A DNA stretch of 64,000 nt, from positions 535,509 to 599,508 of the forward strand of contig KN834780.1 of NCBI GenBank assembly GCA_000827265.1, given 5' to 3'. The stretch is from Collybiopsis luxurians FD-317 M1. Its lineage: Eukaryota; Basidiomycota; Agaricomycetes; Agaricales; Omphalotaceae. The position numbers and the translations under genes are program-made. The notes under the pieces were generated by a model. It ran no database searches and had not been told where the DNA came from. It worked only from the letters and a program-made list of their open reading frames with translations. Positions 59,516 through 64,000 of this stretch are shown here, piece after piece; position 1 is the stretch's first letter, and each line of letters begins with the position of its first letter.

Positions 59516-62500
59516 ATGATTAGTATGTTTGCATTTGCTTCAGGCTTTACCATAAATAATTCCGTGTTCACTATTGTTCGTAAGTTATACACTCTCATTC
59601 ATCATAACATACACCCAAACTTTTGGTCTTTGACAGCAAATGACGAAAAAGAAAAGATTCAACAATGGCTGAATGCACCAGATTGCACCATAAACTTTCA
59701 AGTTGCTAATGACAAGAGAACTGAGGGGACTGGTCAATGGATCCTCAACCACCCTGAGTATATCAAGTGGAAGCAAAGCCCAAATGCAATATGGATCCAG
59801 GGTAAAGGTAAGATGAGTGTTCGTGGTGCAACAAGTTGTTGCTGACAACTCTTTGAAGCTGGATCAGGAAAGACTTTTTTGTTGTAGGTTCCATGATCTT
59901 AAAATTCAGGATAATTGATTTAAATTTACTGTGTACCAGCACAGCCATAATCAGAGATCTTGAACAAGAAGCTTCAGTCAATGTCTGGTATCATTATTTT
60001 GATTCACGTGATAATACAGGCCAAAAGTCTACATTTCGGGGCTTCCTGCTATCTCTTTTGCGCCAAGCTGGTGCAAATAGCAAAGGCATTCATTTAGCAT
60101 TGAAAAACTTGTTTGACAAATATAGTATGCAAGGCCTTACTAGATCTTCTCCTACTTTACAAGACTTAACCAAGGTATTAAGAGAGGCTATTGGCAGGGG
60201 CTACATTCTATTAGATGCAATGGATGAATGTAGTGAACCTGCAATGGTCATGGATTGGCTGCAAAAATTGCCCAAGCAGTTTTGCATTCTTTTTACAAGC
60301 CGTCATGGTCCACCAGTGAGAGATTTTTTGAGAAAATGCCTCATAATTTCATTGGAAGGAAGGCAAATAGACAAGGATATTGCATTATATCTTGAAAGAG
60401 AAATTAAAAAATATGACTTTGAAGGAAATTTGAGAGCCAAGGTTATAGATGCATTAATGAAAAAGGCACAGGGACAGTAAGCTTTCAAATATTTAAAAAC
60501 CCTGAATTGTTAGATCTAATATGCACACAGATTCCGCTGGGTGGCTTGCCAGCTAAGGGTGCTTGAAGATTGTGGGACATCCAGAGCTGTGCGTGAAGCA
60601 TTGGAAGGTCTGCCAGAAGACTTGGTGCAAACTTATCATCAAGCAATGGAACGGACTTGGAACAGAAAGACCAGGGAAGATGCTCACCATATCCTTCTGT
60701 GGCTGCTATATTCATTTCGACCTCTAACAGCTCGTACTATTGCAGAAATTCTGACAGTGGATTTTAGAAATAATTGTATAGACAAATCCAATGAAATGAA
60801 TGTTAAAATTCATTTGATTATTGATTCTAACCTGGTGACAGTTGATTTGCATTCAAATGTAAATCTGGCACATGCATCTGTGAAGGAGTTCTTGATTACA
60901 CAATACACTTTATCTCATACTGCTGGATTATTCACCATTAATGAGCTGTTAGCACACGAAAAAATTGCTGAGGCATGCATAATATATCTGTGGCATATAC
61001 ATATGGAAAATTTTCCTATTTCATTCTACTTGAAAGGGTATGCTACAATATATTGGCTAAAACATGCTAAAATTGTTCAAGACAAGAATACTCAGAGTCT
61101 TCTACATCATAAGATTGCAGATTTTGCTACAACCGGATTACTATCCTTTCAAACTTGGGCAAATGATTACGCAAGAATGCTTGCGCGTGGCCGCACAGCT
61201 TTGAACAATGTTTGGAGTGATGCTGGCCCAATTTTTTATTTGGTACAGGAAGGTCTGTTGAGAGCAAGCCATGAATTGCTCAATTCTAGCCACACAAGTA
61301 ATCTACAGGGAGGACTCTATGCAGCTTCAAGGCAAGGGCATACAACCCTTATTCACAGATTACTCAGTCGTGGTGTTGATATCAATGAAGAGGGTGGCTA
61401 TTATGGTAATGCCCTTCAGGCTGCCACATTTGAGGGAAATGAGGCTATAGTATCTCTTCTGCTCAAAAAAGGAGCTAATGTGAATGCTACAGGTGGTTAT
61501 CATGGGAAGGCCCTTCAAGCTGCTGTAACTAATGGAAATAAGGCTATGGTGACTCTTTTACTTGAAAGGGGAGCTGACATTAATGCTCAAAGAAAACATG
61601 AAGGGAATGCCCTTCAGCCTGCAATAGCAAATAGAGATGAGGCCATGGTGAAACTTTTACTTGAAAAAGGTGCTAATGTCAATGCTCAGGGTGGCTACCA
61701 TGGCAATGCCCTTCAAGCTGCCGTAGCTAATAGAAATAAGGCCCTGGTGAGACTTTTACTTGAAAAAGGAGCCAACATCAATGCTTGGAGCAAGTACTAT
61801 GATAGTGCCCTTCAGGCTGCTATAGCTAATAGGGATGAGGCCATTGTAGAACTTTTACTTAAAAATGGGGCTGACATCAATGCTCAAGAAAGCGGTGCAC
61901 TTCCAGCTGCTGTAGCCAATGGAGATAAAGCTATGTGGAAATATTTACTTGAAAAAGGAGTTGATGTCAATGTTCAAAGCAAATACTATGGCAGTGCCCT
62001 TCAGGTTGCTGTAGAAAATAGAAATGAGGCTATGGTTAAATTTTTACTTGGAAAAGGAGCTGCTATCAATGCTCAGGGCAGATACTGTAGCAATGTCCTT
62101 TGTGCTGCTGTAGCACAACAAAATGAGGCTATGGTGAAACTTCTACTTGAAAAAGGAGCTGACATTAATGCCCAGGGTGGCCACTATGACGATGCCCTTT
62201 GTACTGCTGTAGTCCAAAAAAATGAGGCCATGGTGAAATTTTTACTCGGAAAAAAAGCAGATGTCAATGCTAAGGGAGGCTTCTATGGCAATGCCCTTCA
62301 GGCTGCTGCAACAAAGGGAAATGAAACCATAGCAAAACTTTTACTTGAAAAACAAGCTAACATCAATGCTCAGGGTGGCTACTATGGCAATCCCCTTCAG
62401 GCTGCTGTAGCTAATAAAAATGAAGCCATGGTAAAGCTTTTACTTGACAAAGGAGCTAACATTAATGCCCAGGGTGGCTACTATAGCAATGCCTTTCAGG

Positions 62501-62580
62501 CTGCTACAGCTAATAGAAATGAAGCTATGGTGAAACTCCTCCTTGAAAAAGGACTTGACATCACAGGGCAGGAGCTTTAA
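59516..62580 (+). CDS. NACHT-ankyrin NOD-like receptor
   Basis: Introns 59580-59636, 59808-59858, 59884-59939 and 60477-60530 leave 948 codons. Layout: N-terminal motif FASGFTINNSVFTIV (1-25); linker with IQQWLNAPDC; NACHT ATPase with Walker A AGSGKT (across the second intron), VWYHYFDSRDNTG, Walker B YILLDAMDECSE and sensor FTSRHGPPV; helical region FRWVACQLRVLEDC and FRPLTARTIAEILTVD; and 13 ankyrin repeats (about 520 to the end), nearly all 33 residues. The ATPase would be a switch and the ankyrin repeats the ligand sensor, as in fungal NOD-like receptors for non-self recognition. Paralogue at 1-848. The activator and downstream effector are unknown. Confidence 0.92.
61310..62575 (+). repeat. 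13 tandem 99-bp ankyrin repeats
   Basis: DNA repeats of 99 bp encode units like EAMVKLLLEKGANINAQGGYYGNALQAAVANRN. The sixth unit is three codons shorter. Units are very alike except at a few positions in the turn (NRN, NGD, QQN, QKN, KGN) and after NAQ (GGYY, GGYH, SKYY, GRYC). Confidence 0.9.
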
Positions 62581-62801
62581 AAATGTCCTTCAAGCTGTCG
62601 GAGTGGAGTCTAAGCACTCATAGGTGCAAAACTGTGCCTAGCTGTGCAGTAACTTGTTTCGTTCAAGCTTTCCCTCCTCTTATAAGAAATACTTATTATT
62701 TATCTTCTTCTCTTTGTCTTTCAAATGTATAACATGTACCCGCCGCAGTCATCAGTGGAAATAAATTCATTTTTATAGCTCACATCATTTCGTCGGGCTA
62801 T

Positions 62802-62887
62802 CTCAGAGTCTTCTGTTACACTCTGAGGTGAGCTTGGTTACATACTTTGTTTATTCTGACAATGTACCGACCTATGTATACTTGTAG
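62802..62887 (+). other. Hairpin plus intron-like segment resembling the LTR elements
   Basis: A perfect 8-bp stem CTCAGAGT/ACTCTGAG (62802-62827) ends in GAG and is followed directly by GTGAGC...TTGTAG (60 nt, 62828-62887). Layout and the CTCAG...CTGAG-GTGAG core match the two small LTR elements, while the rest of the stem differs in a paired way. It may be a fragment of another LTR or the 3' flank of the NACHT-ankyrin gene. Confidence 0.5.
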
Positions 62888-63821
62888 GGATCCATGAAAG
62901 TGTGAAAAAGCTTGCTTGTGTACACGAGTCTGGAATGAAATGGAGGAGTCGTCTTGCAGCGGACTTGTCAACTTTCCCACACTTCTCATGGCTCTCTTTA
63001 TATCAACATTTTTCCCCATCTTTGGACATGTCACCTTTTTGTGACACTCATTATGTCCGTGACCTTCTTGACCACCATCATCCGTTTTTTTTGCATGCCC
63101 CAGCTCTTTCTTTTTTCTTTTCGCTATTAACCCTCATCTTCCTTTCGGGGTTCATTTCCTTTTAATACTTACTCTTTGATTGTAATCTCTCACTTGCTTG
63201 TTTGCTTTTATTCCATCCTGCTTCGCATTCTTTTGCCATTCTGCTTCCTTGCCTCAGCTGGTTTGATGTCAGTTTTTGATGCCTGTCTCCTTGTCTTGCC
63301 CTTCTCATTATCACCTTTTTTTAAATAAAATAAAAAAATAATTATCCTATCCCTGCATCTTTTCTTTTGTGATGAGGAAATGGCAGTACTGCTCAGTGCC
63401 ATGACAGCCCCCCCTCTGCCACCTTCATGCCAACATCCTGTGTCCGTACCCAGGGAGCCATTGTGTAGACAACTAAATCAATGTGCCCAGTGCCATGTTG
63501 CACATTCAGTTCTAAACCTCTCAAAAAGTGCTCAGCTTGTTTGATTGATCAATGCTGTGTACAAGCTTCTGCCTCTTCCATTTCCCATCACTGACCCTGA
63601 CATACTTACAGAGCCAAGACCAATAGTCCTTGTTGACTCTTTGAAAATACTACTGATGAGGTCCAGGGCATCCCTTTATCAAATAACCCTATCTCTTCAC
63701 AGGTATCATTTTCAAAAAGCAGTGGCTCTTCACCAGCCTCAATTCTCCCTACAGCGATGTCCACTTTTAAACAGCATTGTCGCCTGGTCCGCTTCAGTAC
63801 CTGCTATATACTGGTAACTTA
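62888..63821. other. AT-rich 3' region, no gene seen
   Basis: T/C-rich sequence with a (AAAAT)-type run near 63325. Short open frames only. Confidence 0.5.
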
Positions 63822-64000
63822 CCCCACCGTCCCATTTACCATAGCTGCCACCTTCCCCCGCCGTCCCTTTTCCCATAGGTTCGACCTTCCCCGCCGTCCC
63901 TTTCCCCATAGGTTCTACCTTTCCCCCGCCGTCCCATTTCCCATAGCTACTACCTTCCCCGTCCCATTTCCAAAGCTACCCGCAGTTCCATTTCCGATAG
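63822..64000. repeat. Minisatellite, about 34-bp units, running off the right edge
   Basis: Five imperfect units built on CCCCGCCGTCCCATTTCCCA followed by TAGCTACTACCTT or TAGGTTCGACCTT. GC-rich, in contrast to the AT-rich flank. It extends beyond the window, so copy number is unknown. Confidence 0.85.

Noticed and set aside
1..64000. CRISPR array or bacterial operon structure
   Set aside because: No regularly spaced repeats with unique spacers; gene structure is eukaryotic throughout.

Overview
The window reads as nuclear DNA of a basidiomycete fungus, most likely a mushroom-forming Agaricomycete. Genes are split by many short introns (about 50-70 nt) with GT-AG borders. The tRNA-Pro gene carries a small intron after the anticodon. 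Several families are typical of Agaricomycetes: a kinase with an HGD catalytic loop, seven-helix membrane proteins with a DSILIWRVW-type motif, and NACHT proteins with the N-terminal motif FTINNSVFTI. Repeats are AT-rich and have lost CpG, as expected where methylated repeats decay.

Layout. 0-0.85 kb: 5' part of a NACHT ATPase (minus strand). 1.4 kb: tRNA-Pro. 1.7-8.4 kb: 2-oxoglutarate dehydrogenase E1, followed by two tandem copies of a small secreted KRE9/KNH1-like protein; the duplication also copied a piece of the dehydrogenase gene, now a relic. 8.5-9.7 kb: an unrecognised spliced gene. 11.3 kb: YPD1-like phosphotransfer protein. 12.9-15 kb: protein kinase. 16-17.8 kb: CLYBL/CitE-type lyase. 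19.3 kb: third KRE9-like copy. 20.2-24.2 kb (minus): DUF427 protein and a peroxisomal acyl-CoA ligase. 24.6-34.1 kb: a graveyard with two decayed P-loop NTPase genes, a dead seven-helix gene, two small LTR insertions, a MITE-like element, a copia remnant and a PEX8 fragment. 36-37.6 kb: the intact seven-helix paralogue. 38.3-40.9 kb: PEX8-like peroxin. 41-42.5 kb: single-pass membrane protein. 42.5-49 kb: gene-poor, with a phosphotransferase relic, a dispersed repeat and telomere-like motifs. 49-51.8 kb: second acyl-CoA ligase. 52.6-53.9 kb: mitochondrial NAD+-type carrier. 55-56 kb: F-box protein. 57.3-58.6 kb: third seven-helix gene. 59.5-62.6 kb: NACHT-ankyrin gene. The end is a GC-rich minisatellite.

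Themes. Mitochondrial metabolism (OGDH, CLYBL-type lyase, carrier) and peroxisomal import and fatty-acid or aromatic acid activation (PEX8-like peroxin, two ligases, all three ending in AKL) are interspersed with accessory, fast-evolving genes (NACHT, seven-helix, P-loop NTPase). The most unusual signal is the structure of two unrelated-sequence LTR insertions at 29.1 and 31.1 kb. Each holds an intron-like segment preceded by a hairpin, and then, 16-20 nt later, a second copy of the flanks with that segment exactly removed. All identifications come from reading the sequence; no database search was run.
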